From Bacteroidales bacterium (GTDB lineage: Bacteria; Bacteroidota; Bacteroidia; Bacteroidales; VadinHA17), in contig JADKBK010000021.1 in NCBI GenBank assembly GCA_016715075.1, forward strand, positions 14,281 to 78,280: 64,000 nt of DNA, read 5' to 3'. Position numbers and translations under genes: made by a program. Shown piece by piece: positions 47,595-56,282 of this stretch; position 1 is the stretch's first letter, and every line of letters begins with the position of its first letter. Under the pieces are notes generated by a model, which was not told the DNA's origin, made no database searches, and saw only the letters and a program-made list of their open reading frames with translations.

Positions 47595-48842
47595 TCAATT
47601 CGCTTCAATTGCCTCGCTGACCTCATTTTCCTTGGCGGGTTTCGGTAAAAACGAAACAATAACGGCACCAATAGCCGCAACACAGATCAGTACTATAAAT
47701 CCTACAGAATAGCTTTTTGTAACATCATTATACAGATAACCCAGTAGCATTGGGAAAAGCGATTCAGCTATCCCATCAGCTACAAGGATAATCCCCATTG
47801 TCCTGCCCAGAGCCCTCACTCCGAACAGATCGCCTGCCATCAGAGGAATGATCATATAGTCGCCTCCAAGCCCGATGCCGAAGATAACAGCAAAGAGATA
47901 AATACGGCCCGGAAAATCGGGCATGAGTAATAAGGGTATTGCTGAAGCTACAATCAGATATATGAGTATCATCACATATTTCCTGCGGATCAGGTCAGCC
48001 AGCCAGCCCATAAGAACCCTGCCTGCCAGACTTGATAACAATACGAGTGAAATAACATGTGCCGACTGAGATTGGGTGAAGTTAAGATCACGAAGATAGA
48101 GCTTCAGGTGCTGGTTTATTCCCCCAACGGCTCCAATTGCGCACATACTTCCTATTCCCAGGAGGTAAAAGTTGCGGTTCAAAAGGATGTTTTTTATTGG
48201 TACAGAAACAGCACCACTGCCTGTCTGGTTCCCTTTGAAAGACGATCCTTTGAGGAAGAATACCATTGGAAAGGCGATTAATACAGCTATAACTCCAAGA
48301 GCAGCGAGTGAAGTGTGCCAGCCATAATGTTTTTCAAGGGCTGCTGCTATTAATGGAACTACTGCTCCGCCTGTACCTATCCCGAGATAAGCTATCCCCA
48401 TAGCCTTGCCTCTGTTCTTATCGAACCTACTGGATATCAGTACCTGGCAGGGTAAAGGGCCACCACAAACATAACCAAGGGCATTAAAAATATAAAAGAG
48501 GTAAAACATACCAAGAGAGTCAGCAAAGCTTAAACCGATAAGCGCAATTCCCATCATTAAGATTCCTGACATCATTAATTTTCGCGGACCGTACTTGTCT
48601 ATCAACCAGCCGGCAATGAAACCAAACATTGGTCCGACAAGTAATTTTCCCAAGGCATTTCCTGAGGTAACTACCGTTCTAGACCATCCATATTCTTTAG
48701 TGATAAAATCAAAAAAGAATGGTAATCCATAGTAGGCAAAACCGACCAGGGCAAAAAGTGTTAAAAATGCCGTTGCAATAACATAAGTCTGAGAACTGAG
48801 TACCGGAAGTTCCTTAATGTTTGTATGCGTTTTATTTCCCAT
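47595..48842 (-). CDS. MFS transporter, OFA (oxalate/formate antiporter)-like
   Basis: Major-facilitator transporter of ~415 residues with 12 predicted helices. Motifs: FALVGFAYYGLPFFFDFITK, GFIAGWLIDKYGPRKLMM (loop 2-3 MFS motif), YVCGGPLPCQVLISSRFDKN, RGKAMGIAYLGIGTGGAVV and GRVLMGWLADLIRRKYVM. I start at the ATG at 48842 (MGNKTHTNIKEL) because the longer reading frame runs into the ROK gene end without homology. It follows the ROK gene by 34 bases, so it probably carries the acid or sugar that pathway handles. Confidence 0.88.
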   Translation of the reverse strand: MGNKTHTNIKELPVLSSQTYVIATAFLTLFALVGFAYYGLPFFFDFITKEYGWSRTVVTSGNALGKLLVGPMFGFIAGWLIDKYGPRKLMMSGILMMGIALIGLSFADSLGMFYLFYIFNALGYVCGGPLPCQVLISSRFDKNRGKAMGIAYLGIGTGGAVVPLIAAALEKHYGWHTSLAALGVIAVLIAFPMVFFLKGSSFKGNQTGSGAVSVPIKNILLNRNFYLLGIGSMCAIGAVGGINQHLKLYLRDLNFTQSQSAHVISLVLLSSLAGRVLMGWLADLIRRKYVMILIYLIVASAIPLLLMPDFPGRIYLFAVIFGIGLGGDYMIIPLMAGDLFGVRALGRTMGIILVADGIAESLFPMLLGYLYNDVTKSYSVGFIVLICVAAIGAVIVSFLPKPAKENEVSEAIEAN

Positions 48843-48876
48843 CTCAAATTCTGTAAATAAAGTGAATACTTTTAAA

Positions 48877-49840
48877 TCATATATTCTGGCCTGCGAGGCT
48901 TGTAAGACTCCAATATGCACTGCCGAGCAGAGATCCAACAGTCCCCAGTTGCGCCCGTTCTATCCGGAGCTCTGATCTGCAGTTTTCCAATGAGTTGGCA
49001 AAGGCGGTTTCTCTTATCATTGAGATGTAACTGTCATGTGCTTCTGACATTCCTCCACCAAGAACAATGATCTCAGGTGCAAATATAGTTATCAGGTTTG
49101 CCAGACCAATCCCGACCATTTCTGCATTTTCCTTAACAACTGTCACCGCTTCAGGTGAATTATTATAACTGAGTTCAAAAATCTCCTTACACGAAATACT
49201 CTTTTGCCTTTTTCCGGGCGAAATGCCAGATTCCTCATTATATCGCCTCACTATTGAGGCAGCTGAGGCAAAATGTTCATATGATCCTTTTATACCTTTG
49301 TCGCTTGTCCCGTTATCATAGTTAATAATCATCTGACCGATCTCTCCTCCGGCATTACCTGCTCCCCTGTAGAGCTTGCCGTTAATAATAATCCCCCCTC
49401 CGATGCCAGTTCGCAGAGCGACAAAAATAACATTCTTATAACCCCTGGCAGCGCCAAACCGGTGTTCGGCAATTGTCATCATATTGGCATCATTATCAAC
49501 ATAGACCGGCAGCCCTGTCTCCTGCTTTACTATCCTGGCAAAAGGTACATTTATCCAATCCTTAATGCCCTGATCAGGGCCAACAATGACACCTGCCCTG
49601 TGATCAATAAATCCCTTGGCGGATGTACCGATGCATATAGGATTAATTCCTTTGCCGGCAACTATCCGCCTGATATCCCGAACAGAATCAATGAGTTTTT
49701 CGATCAGGTAATCCCTGGACTGTTTCTGCAAAAGGGGAGTATGACTTAACTGCAATACTCTCACCATCTATCTTTACAACAGCTATTTTTATAAGATACC
49801 GGCCTATATCAGCTCCTATGGCTGCAGCATGATTAAACAT
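48877..49840 (-). CDS. ROK-family sugar kinase, frameshifted near the N-terminus
   Basis: The start at 49840 gives MFNHAAAIGADIGRYLIKIA, the phosphate-1 loop of ROK kinases. The frame then breaks in the CCCCTTTT run (complement of 49733-49740), where one extra base separates VKSYSP from QKQSRDYLIEKLIDSV. The body has ICIGTSAKGFIDHRAG, VYVDNDANMMTIAEHRFG, RTGIGGGIIINGKLYRG and GNAGGEIGQMI, plus IIVLGGGMSEAHDSY. The CxCGxxGCxE zinc motif usual in ROK proteins is replaced by GTSDKGIKGSYEHFAS. Likely glucokinase- or N-acetylhexosamine-kinase-like, or a regulator that lost its DNA-binding domain. The MFS gene follows. Confidence 0.8.
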
Positions 49841-49918
49841 TATTTACTATCAGATGGTCGTTTACAAAAATAGCTTTTAATATATAGAATAAAAGAGAGA
49901 GAAAAGATAAACTTCATA

Positions 49919-49947
49919 CTTGGCGGAAATAATTTTTGATACCTTTG
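49919..49947 (+). promoter_or_regulatory. Bacteroidota-type promoter for the SIS gene
   Basis: TACCTTTG at 49940-49947 is a full match to the TAnnTTTG -7 element. CTTGG at 49919-49923 is a near match to the -33 TTTG. The gene starts 37 bases downstream. Confidence 0.65.
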
Positions 49948-49972
49948 GCATGAGTTTATTTATGAGCCAATT

Positions 49973-49978
49973 AGGAGG
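49973..49978 (+). promoter_or_regulatory. strong Shine-Dalgarno AGGAGG
   Basis: AGGAGG lies 5 bases before the ATG at 49984. Canonical ribosome-binding sites are rare before genes of this phylum, so it fixes the start and suggests strong expression. Confidence 0.75.
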
Positions 49979-49983
49979 TTTTT

Positions 49984-50601
49984 ATGGTAGAAAGGATCAG
50001 GGAAATATTTAATAATGAAGCTTCTGCGATCAATAATATTCCAATAACAGAGGGTTATGGCGAAGCTATAGAAATAATATATAATCATGTTCACAGCAAG
50101 AAGGGCAAACTTGTACTCAGCGGTATGGGAAAAGCCGGTCAGATTGCTCACAATATAGCAACAACTTTCAGCTCAACAGGCACGCCGGCAGCATATCTTC
50201 ACCCAAGTGAAGCACAGCATGGGGACCTCGGAATTCTTCAGGAAGATGATGTTTTGCTTGCTATTTCCAATTCGGGAAAGACAAGGGAGATAATTGAACT
50301 TATTGATCTTAAAAATAATCTCTACCCGGAAATCCCTGTAATTGTCATAACCAGTAACGGAAACAGTCCTCTTGCACAAAAGGCCGATTGTTATATCCTT
50401 ACCGGCGCTCCTGCAGAAGTCTGCCCTCTCGGCCTTACTCCTACCACCTCCACTACAGTTATGACTGTCATAGGGGATACACTTGTGGTCCTGATGATGG
50501 AAAAAATAGGTTTCAATGCAACAGATTATTCCAGGAGACATCATGGAGGATACCTTGGATCTGTATCCCGTAAAATCTCAGAAGAAGAACAGGGGAAATG
50601 A
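49984..50601 (+). CDS. SIS-domain sugar-phosphate isomerase (KdsD/GutQ-like, no CBS domains)
   Basis: 205 residues. SIS domain with KLVLSGMGKAGQIAHNIATT, SSTGTPAAYLHPSEAQHGDL, LLAISNSGKTREIIELI (phosphate-binding SGxT) and PAEVCPLGLTPTTSTTVMTV. This is the arabinose-5-phosphate-isomerase core; family members in Gram-negatives usually add two CBS domains (~320 residues), missing here, so regulation by the CBS pair is absent. Possible roles are KDO precursor synthesis or sugar-phosphate isomerisation in a catabolic route. Divergent from the ROK kinase and convergent with the GbsR regulator. Confidence 0.85.
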   Translation: MVERIREIFNNEASAINNIPITEGYGEAIEIIYNHVHSKKGKLVLSGMGKAGQIAHNIATTFSSTGTPAAYLHPSEAQHGDLGILQEDDVLLAISNSGKTREIIELIDLKNNLYPEIPVIVITSNGNSPLAQKADCYILTGAPAEVCPLGLTPTTSTTVMTVIGDTLVVLMMEKIGFNATDYSRRHHGGYLGSVSRKISEEEQGK

Positions 50602-50615
50602 TCCTGACAGGAATA

Positions 50616-51080
50616 TCAGCGTGATTCGTTCCTTAATGAATCGAGAGTATTTTCAAGGGATTCCTGAAACCTGTTTGCATTTTCAATCCATTTGAGGATT
50701 TTTTCATTAGCCACCGGATATTCAGGAGTACGCATTGACACTGTTTTGTAGGCATATTCTTTCAGCTCTGTTACATTTTCCAGGACTTTAATAAAATATC
50801 CCCTGAAAAAAGAATCTGTGAGGAAGAAATATCTCTTCCTGTCCGAGGCAAATGTTTTATAATCAATTATCTTATTCTGAAGGAGCCAATTCAGTGAATT
50901 GCTGACAGAACTTTTGCTTGCTTTAAAATAATCAACAAGTTCATCGAATGTTTTTTCAGGAGGATCGCTGATTGTAAAATAAGCTACAATCCTGCCCTGC
51001 ATAGGTGTCAGTCCAAACTTCTCAAAAACTTTGCCAGTCTCCTCAATACTTTCCCGGGTAATCGTTTTCTTATCAGGCAT
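50616..51080 (-). CDS. GbsR/MarR-family transcriptional regulator
   Basis: 154 residues. Winged-helix DNA-binding protein: FEKFGLTPMQGRIVAYFTIS, TFDELVDYFKASKSSVSNSL (recognition helix) and WLLQNKIIDYKTFASDRKRY, with a helical dimerisation tail. It is divergent from the FucP-like transporter (165 bases between starts) and probably controls that transporter-kinase pair. A CAAATTTA box (TAAATTTG on the minus strand) at 51109-51116 may be its -7 element. Confidence 0.87.
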   Translation of the reverse strand: MPDKKTITRESIEETGKVFEKFGLTPMQGRIVAYFTISDPPEKTFDELVDYFKASKSSVSNSLNWLLQNKIIDYKTFASDRKRYFFLTDSFFRGYFIKVLENVTELKEYAYKTVSMRTPEYPVANEKILKWIENANRFQESLENTLDSLRNESR

Positions 51081-51172
51081 TATTATTTAATTATGCACTT
51101 CACAGGAACAAATTTAAATAAATCACGGGCAGTTCTATGACTTTTGAACTAAAAAAACAAATAAATTTTTTC

Positions 51173-51203
51173 TTGGTTCAGTCAGATAAAAAGATTAGTT
51201 TTG
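51173..51203 (+). promoter_or_regulatory. Bacteroidota-type promoter for the FucP-like gene
   Basis: TAGTTTTG at 51196-51203 is a full TAnnTTTG match. TTGG at 51173-51176 is a near match to the -33 element, with a 19-base spacer. The start codon is 42 bases downstream. Confidence 0.7.
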
Positions 51204-51244
51204 GAACCTTCAACCAAACCTAAACCATAATTAATTTGCAGATT

Positions 51245-52591
51245 ATGACTACTACCAGTTCTTCAACCGGCATCAGCAGAAAGGATTATATTTTTTCAAT
51301 AACCGTAATCGGTCTGTTTTTCTTCTTATTCGGCTTCGTAACATGGCTCAACGGGATTCTCATTCCATTTTTGAGAACAGCCTGTGAATTGAATGATTTT
51401 GAGGCCTATTTTGTAACATTTGCATTTTATGTTTCCTATCTGGTTATGGCCTTGCCCTCTTCAGCTTTGCTTAAAAAGACCGGGTTCAAGAATGGTATAT
51501 CAATCAGTTTGTGGATTATGGCAGCAGGTGCTCTTATATTTATACCAGCAGCAATGACAAGGACTTTTGGTCTGTTCCTTCTTGGTTTATTTGTTGAAGG
51601 TGCTGGAATGGCTATGCTCCAGACTGCTTCTAATCCTTATATAACAATAATTGGTCCGCCGGAAAGTGCTGCAAAGAGAATGAGTATTATGGGTATAGCA
51701 AACAAGTTTGCAGGTGCCATTGCTCCTATCATCCTTGCCAGCATAATCCTGAAAGATTCACATATACTGGAAGGAAAGCTTGCGGAGGCAGCCGACGCCC
51801 TTACCCGTACTGCTCTCCTTGATGAACTGGCAAGCAGGGTTATAATGCCTTATGTTGTTATGACAATAGTTCTGGTGTTGCTGGGCTTAGTATTACGATA
51901 TGCACATCTACCGGAAATAGATACTGACGCTGAGGATGCTGAAAGCAGTGAATCGAATTCCGCAAAAACAAGTGTATGGCAATTCCCTCATCTCATATTA
52001 GGTGTTATTGCACTCTTTTTCTATGTTGGAGTAGAGGTTATTGCAGGCGATACTATAATAAGGTACGGTCAGTCAATAGGCATTGGAATGGAATCTGCAA
52101 AATTCTATACCTCACTCACGCTTCTGGGCATGATCATTGGGTACAGCAGTGGAATCATGTTCATTCCAAGGGTATTCAGTCAGGTAACTGCCTTAAAAGC
52201 CTGTACAATTCTTGGAGTTCTCTTTTCACTGGGAGCAATCCTCACCCCTGCACATATTGTCTTTACAATCCCTTTTATAGATATAATGACCTTTAAGTCA
52301 ATTGAACTTGTACTGCCGGTTTCTGTTCTGTTTGTGGCACTGCTTGGTCTTGCAAATTCCCTGGTATGGCCGGCTATGTGGCCGCTTACCCTGGCAGGTC
52401 TCGGAAGATTCACAAAAACAGGTTCAGCTCTGATGGTTATGGCTATCGCCGGTGGAGCGTTGCTTCCACTACTATATGGTCAGCTGGCAGTCTCATTCTC
52501 AACCCAGACAGCTTACTGGCTGTGTGTGCCGGCATACCTGATAATTATGTACTATGCCTTTATTGGTCATAAAGCCGGAAAAAAAGCATGA
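51245..52591 (+). CDS. FucP/GluP-like sugar:proton symporter (MFS)
   Basis: 448 residues, 12 helices. FHS-family motifs: LFFFLFGFVTWLNGILIPFL, LVMALPSSALLKKTGFKNGI, GLFVEGAGMAMLQTASNPYI and GPPESAAKRMSIMGIANKFA, then IFLY-type helices in the second half (GVEVIAGDTIIRYGQSIGIG, SLVWPAMWPLTLAGLGRFT). These proteins carry L-fucose, glucose, galactose or N-acetylglucosamine. I use the ATG at 51245 rather than the TTG at 51236. Its stop overlaps the start of a NahK-like kinase (ATGA), so imported sugar is probably phosphorylated at once by that enzyme. Confidence 0.92.
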   Translation: MTTTSSSTGISRKDYIFSITVIGLFFFLFGFVTWLNGILIPFLRTACELNDFEAYFVTFAFYVSYLVMALPSSALLKKTGFKNGISISLWIMAAGALIFIPAAMTRTFGLFLLGLFVEGAGMAMLQTASNPYITIIGPPESAAKRMSIMGIANKFAGAIAPIILASIILKDSHILEGKLAEAADALTRTALLDELASRVIMPYVVMTIVLVLLGLVLRYAHLPEIDTDAEDAESSESNSAKTSVWQFPHLILGVIALFFYVGVEVIAGDTIIRYGQSIGIGMESAKFYTSLTLLGMIIGYSSGIMFIPRVFSQVTALKACTILGVLFSLGAILTPAHIVFTIPFIDIMTFKSIELVLPVSVLFVALLGLANSLVWPAMWPLTLAGLGRFTKTGSALMVMAIAGGALLPLLYGQLAVSFSTQTAYWLCVPAYLIIMYYAFIGHKAGKKA

Positions 52592-53682
52592 ATTACGATC
52601 TGAAAGAAATATTTGAATGCTTTGCGGCAGATGGCACTTATTTATCAGGAGAGCCATATGGAAGTGGTCATATACATGACACATTCCTTGTAGAGACGAG
52701 AGAGAGCGACAAAGACAATTACATTCTTCAGCGTCTTAATAATAAAATTTTCAAAAACATCCCTGCCCTTCAGCAAAATATAGAGAGGGTAACCATTCAT
52801 CTGCGTAATAAGCTTTCTGCAGTGCCTGGTTCAGACATCAAAAGGGAATGTCTTATTCTTATTCCTGCACATGATGGGAAGAGCTGGATTATTGACAAAG
52901 ACGGAAACTTCTGGAGAATGTATATCTTCATCTCCAGACACAGATCTTATAATATTGTAGACAGTCCCGACAAAGCATTCGAGGGAGGAAAGGCCATCGG
53001 AAGGTTTCAGGCCATGCTGGCAGATATGCCGGGAGAACCTCTTAATGAAACAATTCCGCGCTTTCATGACATCGAAAACAGGCTTGATATCCTGGAACGT
53101 ACAATAAAGGCTAATCCGGTTGGACGGGTAGCATCTGTGAGTGAGGAAATTACCCAGTATCTGAGCCGGGGCGAAGAGATGAAAACCATCCTGAAACTTG
53201 GCAGGGCCGGAAAAATTCCTCTCAGAATAACCCATAACGACACAAAATTCAATAATATACTTCTCGATGAAAATGACAAGGCTCTGTGCGTAATTGATCT
53301 TGACACTGTTATGCCGGGTTATGTTCATTATGATTTTGGCGATGCCATCAGAACAGTCACCAATACGGCAGCAGAAGATGAAAAGGAGCTTTCAAAGGTA
53401 AGGATGGATATCAGTCTTTTCAAAGCCTATGCCAGGGGCTATCTGTCTGAAACAGGGAAGACCCTGAACCAGGTAGAAAAAGAGTATCTCGCATTTGCTC
53501 CAAAACTGATAACATATACAATCGGGATAAGATTCCTCACAGACTTCATTGATGGTGACAATTACTTCAAGATACACCATGAATTCCATAACCTACAGAG
53601 AACCAGGGCTCAGCTGAAACTGGTAATGAGCATGGAGGAACAGTATGGTGAGATGCAGAAGATTATTAGCGATCTGGTTTGA
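52588..53682 (+). CDS. NahK-like sugar 1-kinase (aminoglycoside phosphotransferase fold)
   Basis: 364 residues. APH-type kinase: nucleotide loop GSGHIHDTFLVET, NYILQRLNNKIFKNIPAL, WRMYIFISRHRSYN, catalytic loop ITHNDTKFNNILL (Asp218) and metal motif VIDLDTVMPGYVHYDFGD. It most resembles N-acetylhexosamine 1-kinase, which makes GlcNAc-1-P or GalNAc-1-P, but family members vary in substrate. Translationally coupled to the FucP-like transporter by a 4-base overlap. GbsR divergent upstream is the likely regulator. Confidence 0.85.
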   Translation: MNYDLKEIFECFAADGTYLSGEPYGSGHIHDTFLVETRESDKDNYILQRLNNKIFKNIPALQQNIERVTIHLRNKLSAVPGSDIKRECLILIPAHDGKSWIIDKDGNFWRMYIFISRHRSYNIVDSPDKAFEGGKAIGRFQAMLADMPGEPLNETIPRFHDIENRLDILERTIKANPVGRVASVSEEITQYLSRGEEMKTILKLGRAGKIPLRITHNDTKFNNILLDENDKALCVIDLDTVMPGYVHYDFGDAIRTVTNTAAEDEKELSKVRMDISLFKAYARGYLSETGKTLNQVEKEYLAFAPKLITYTIGIRFLTDFIDGDNYFKIHHEFHNLQRTRAQLKLVMSMEEQYGEMQKIISDLV

Positions 53683-53717
53683 TGTGGTGCTGAGTGCTGG
53701 GGGCAAGGGGGTAAAAC

Positions 53718-54332
53718 ATGGACTGGACAAAAGACGAAATTAAATTCCTGAAGACTCTCTCTGATCCTGACAAGATCCAGGGATTCCTCGACTCCATTGA
53801 ATATAACCCTAATTACGAATGCCGATCACCCCGATGGGTTATCAGGAAGAGATCTGCCCACTGCTTTGAGGGAGCACTGTTTGCAGCATCAGTACTTGAA
53901 TTTCTTGGATATAAGCCACTTATTGTTGATATGAAATCGTTTAATGACGATGATCATGTCATCGCAGTATTCAGGGTAAATAATCACTGGGGTTCCGTAG
54001 CCAAATCCAATTTCACATCCCTGAGATACAGGGAACCTGTTTACCGTTCGCTCAGGGAGCTCATAATGTCATATTTCGATTTTTATTTCAACCTGAACGG
54101 GGATAAATCATTACGCTCCTACTCGAGGCCACTCGACCTTACAGTATACAATAACAAGCACTGGAAAACAACTGATGAGGATCTTGAGTATATTGGTGAT
54201 AAACTGGAGTCAATGCATCATTTCCTTTTGATAGATCAGATGATGATACAAAACCTGAAGAAAGCCAGCGATATCATGCTGCAAGCAGGGATGCTCGGAT
54301 CCAAAGAAGAGGGCTTATTCAAGCCAAAATAA
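53718..54332 (+). CDS. small transglutaminase-like cysteine protein of unknown function
   Basis: 204 residues, no signal peptide. The core HCFEGALFAASVLEFLGYKP followed by DDDHVIAVFRVNNHWGSVAK has the Cys-His arrangement (Cys49, His80) of transglutaminase-like proteins, with a later Asp or Asn not obvious. The C-terminus is helix-rich (YIGDKLESMHHFLLIDQMM). Similar small proteins occur across Bacteroidota with no known function. The gap before it holds a short G-rich repeat run, so it may be a separate transcript from the kinase gene. Confidence 0.65.
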   Translation: MDWTKDEIKFLKTLSDPDKIQGFLDSIEYNPNYECRSPRWVIRKRSAHCFEGALFAASVLEFLGYKPLIVDMKSFNDDDHVIAVFRVNNHWGSVAKSNFTSLRYREPVYRSLRELIMSYFDFYFNLNGDKSLRSYSRPLDLTVYNNKHWKTTDEDLEYIGDKLESMHHFLLIDQMMIQNLKKASDIMLQAGMLGSKEEGLFKPK

Positions 54333-54449
54333 GCTCTGAAGGGGGTAAGATGACTGAAGGGAGATCATCTCATTCGAAATAATACGCTGCCTTTATATCT
54401 GTTATTCATGATATTATGTAAATTCCATCCGTAACGGTCGAAGAGACTT

Positions 54450-54480
54450 TTTGGAATTAATCCGATATTGACTACTTTTG
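54450..54480 (+). promoter_or_regulatory. Bacteroidota-type promoter for the carboxylase operon
   Basis: TTTG at 54450-54453, a 19-base spacer and TACTTTTG at 54473-54480 give full matches to both elements. The ATG is 21 bases further, so the leader would be short. Confidence 0.8.
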
Positions 54481-54501
54481 TCACTTCAAAATAATTAGGG
54501 T

Positions 54502-56057
54502 ATGGATGTATTAGGAAAAAACTTCAAAGTCTTCATTGAACGCCAGGAGGCTTTAAAAAAACAGTATAGTTCTAAAAATGCCGAAAAACAGCATTCCAAA
54601 GGAAAACTGACTGCCCATGAACGGATCAATCTCCTGTTTGATTCAGGCACTTTCGAGGAAATCGATGCATTTGTTACTCCTGCCAGTCAGCCTGTTGAGT
54701 TTGGAAAAGTTGAAAGAACCTATGGTGACGGTGTGATCGTAGGCCATGGAAAGATAAACGGACGGCTTATATTCGCATATGCCCAGGACTTTACTATAAT
54801 GGGAGGATCACTTGGCCTTGTCCATTCCAAGAAGATTACAAAGATACAGGAGATGGCTCTAAAAATGGGTGCTCCGATAATTGGATTGATGGATTCAGGC
54901 GGAGCAAGAATACAGGAAGGGGTAGCAAGTCTCAGCGGATATGCTTCAATTTTTCAGAATATCATCAGCTCATCAGGAATAATACCTCAGATATCTGTAA
55001 TAATGGGGCCTGCAGCCGGCGGCGCTGTTTACTCACCTGCCCTCACCGACTTCGTATTTATGGTCAACCATACAAGTTATATGTTTGTAACCGGACCGAA
55101 TGTTGTAAAGGAGGTCCTGAATGAAGATGTAACATCTGACGGACTTGGAGGTGCTGAAGTACATGCACGCAAAAGTGGTGTGGCTAACATGATTTATGAT
55201 GATGAGGAGAATACAATCCTGGCACTTAAGAAATTCCTCTCCTATCTCCCATCCAATAATGTTGAAAATCCGCCTGTAGTTGCAGAAGATGGTTCCATAC
55301 CTGCTTATAATGAGAAACTGAGAGATATAGTTCCGGATGATCCCAACAAGGCGTATGATGTCAAAGACGTTATAAACCAGGTAGTTGACAGGAACAGTTT
55401 CTTTGAGATATCCGAACTTTCGGAGCCAGTCTCGTAATAGGCTTCGGAAGGCTTAAAGGGAAGACGATAGGTATTGTGGCCAACCAGCCAAAGGTACTTG
55501 CAGGAGTGCTCGACATAGATTCATCAGTAAAGGGTGCTAGATTTATAAGATTTTGTGATGCCTTCAATATTCCGATACTTACATTCGAGGATGTGCCGGG
55601 ATTTCTGCCCGGTGTTGACCAGGAACACGCAGGAATAATCCGGCATGGCGCCAAATTACTTTTTGCTTACAGTGAAGCGACTGTTCCAAAAATTACCATA
55701 ATACTCAGAAAAGCCTACGGAGGTGCATTCATTGTAATGAACAGCAAATTCCTTGGAGGAGATTTCAGTTTTGCCTGGCCATCAGCAGAAATTGCAGTAA
55801 TGGGCCCCGACGGTGCTGTCGCAATTCTTTACAGAAAAGAGCTCGCAGAATCAGAGAATCCGGCAGAGCTCAAGAAAGAACTGGTGAAAAAATACAGGGA
55901 CAAAATCGCCAATCCATTTATTGCTGATGAGAGCGGATATATTGACGAGGTTATTGATCCCGCAACTACCCGTAAAAAAATACTTTCTGCACTCGATGCT
56001 CTGAGTAATAAATGGGTTAAGGTTCCGGCAAGGAAACACGGGAATATGCCGTTGTAG
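54502..56057 (+). CDS. acyl-CoA carboxyltransferase subunit (PccB/MmdA-like), frameshifted
   Basis: Transfers CO2 between biotin and an acyl-CoA (propionyl/methylmalonyl type). N-terminal crotonase-like half: GKLTAHERINLLFDSGTFEE, AYAQDFTIMGGSLGLVHSKK, MDSGGARIQEGVASLSGYAS and GPAAGGAVYSPALTDFVFMV. The frame breaks at 55418-55420, where one missing T turns ISELFGASLVIGFGRLKGKT into ISELSEPVS-stop. The second half (KAYGGAFIVMNSKFLGGDFS) continues to 56057. Repaired length ~519 residues is normal. The homopolymer position suggests a consensus error in an essential-looking gene. It is followed by the biotin carboxylase and carrier genes after a repeat-filled gap. Confidence 0.9.
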
Positions 56058-56205
56058 GGCGCAGAGCTCAGGGCACAGAGCTCAGGGCGCAGGCTTTTCG
56101 AGCCGAAGCCTTGGTGAAGGCTGGGCGCAGGGCGTCAGGCAATATATGCAGAGAATAAAAATTGAATTGGAGAGTTCCCCTCCCGGGAGGGGTTAAGGGT
56201 GGGTA
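56058..56205. repeat. repeat cluster inside the carboxylase operon
   Basis: Two exact copies of CAGAGCTCAGGGC (56062-56074, 56076-56088) begin directly after the stop. Then a degenerate hairpin (GCCGAAGCC...GGTGAAGGCTGGG) and the perfect palindrome CCCCTCCC-GGGAGGGG at 56177-56192 follow, with the G-rich tail TTAAGGGTGGGT. It fills most of the 225-base gap before the biotin carboxylase start. Confidence 0.75.
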
Positions 56206-56282
56206 AAAATTTAAAATCACGCAATTTCAATTTGCACCATAAAATTGAGAATTTAAAATTCATACTTAAACAGAACAAAGTG

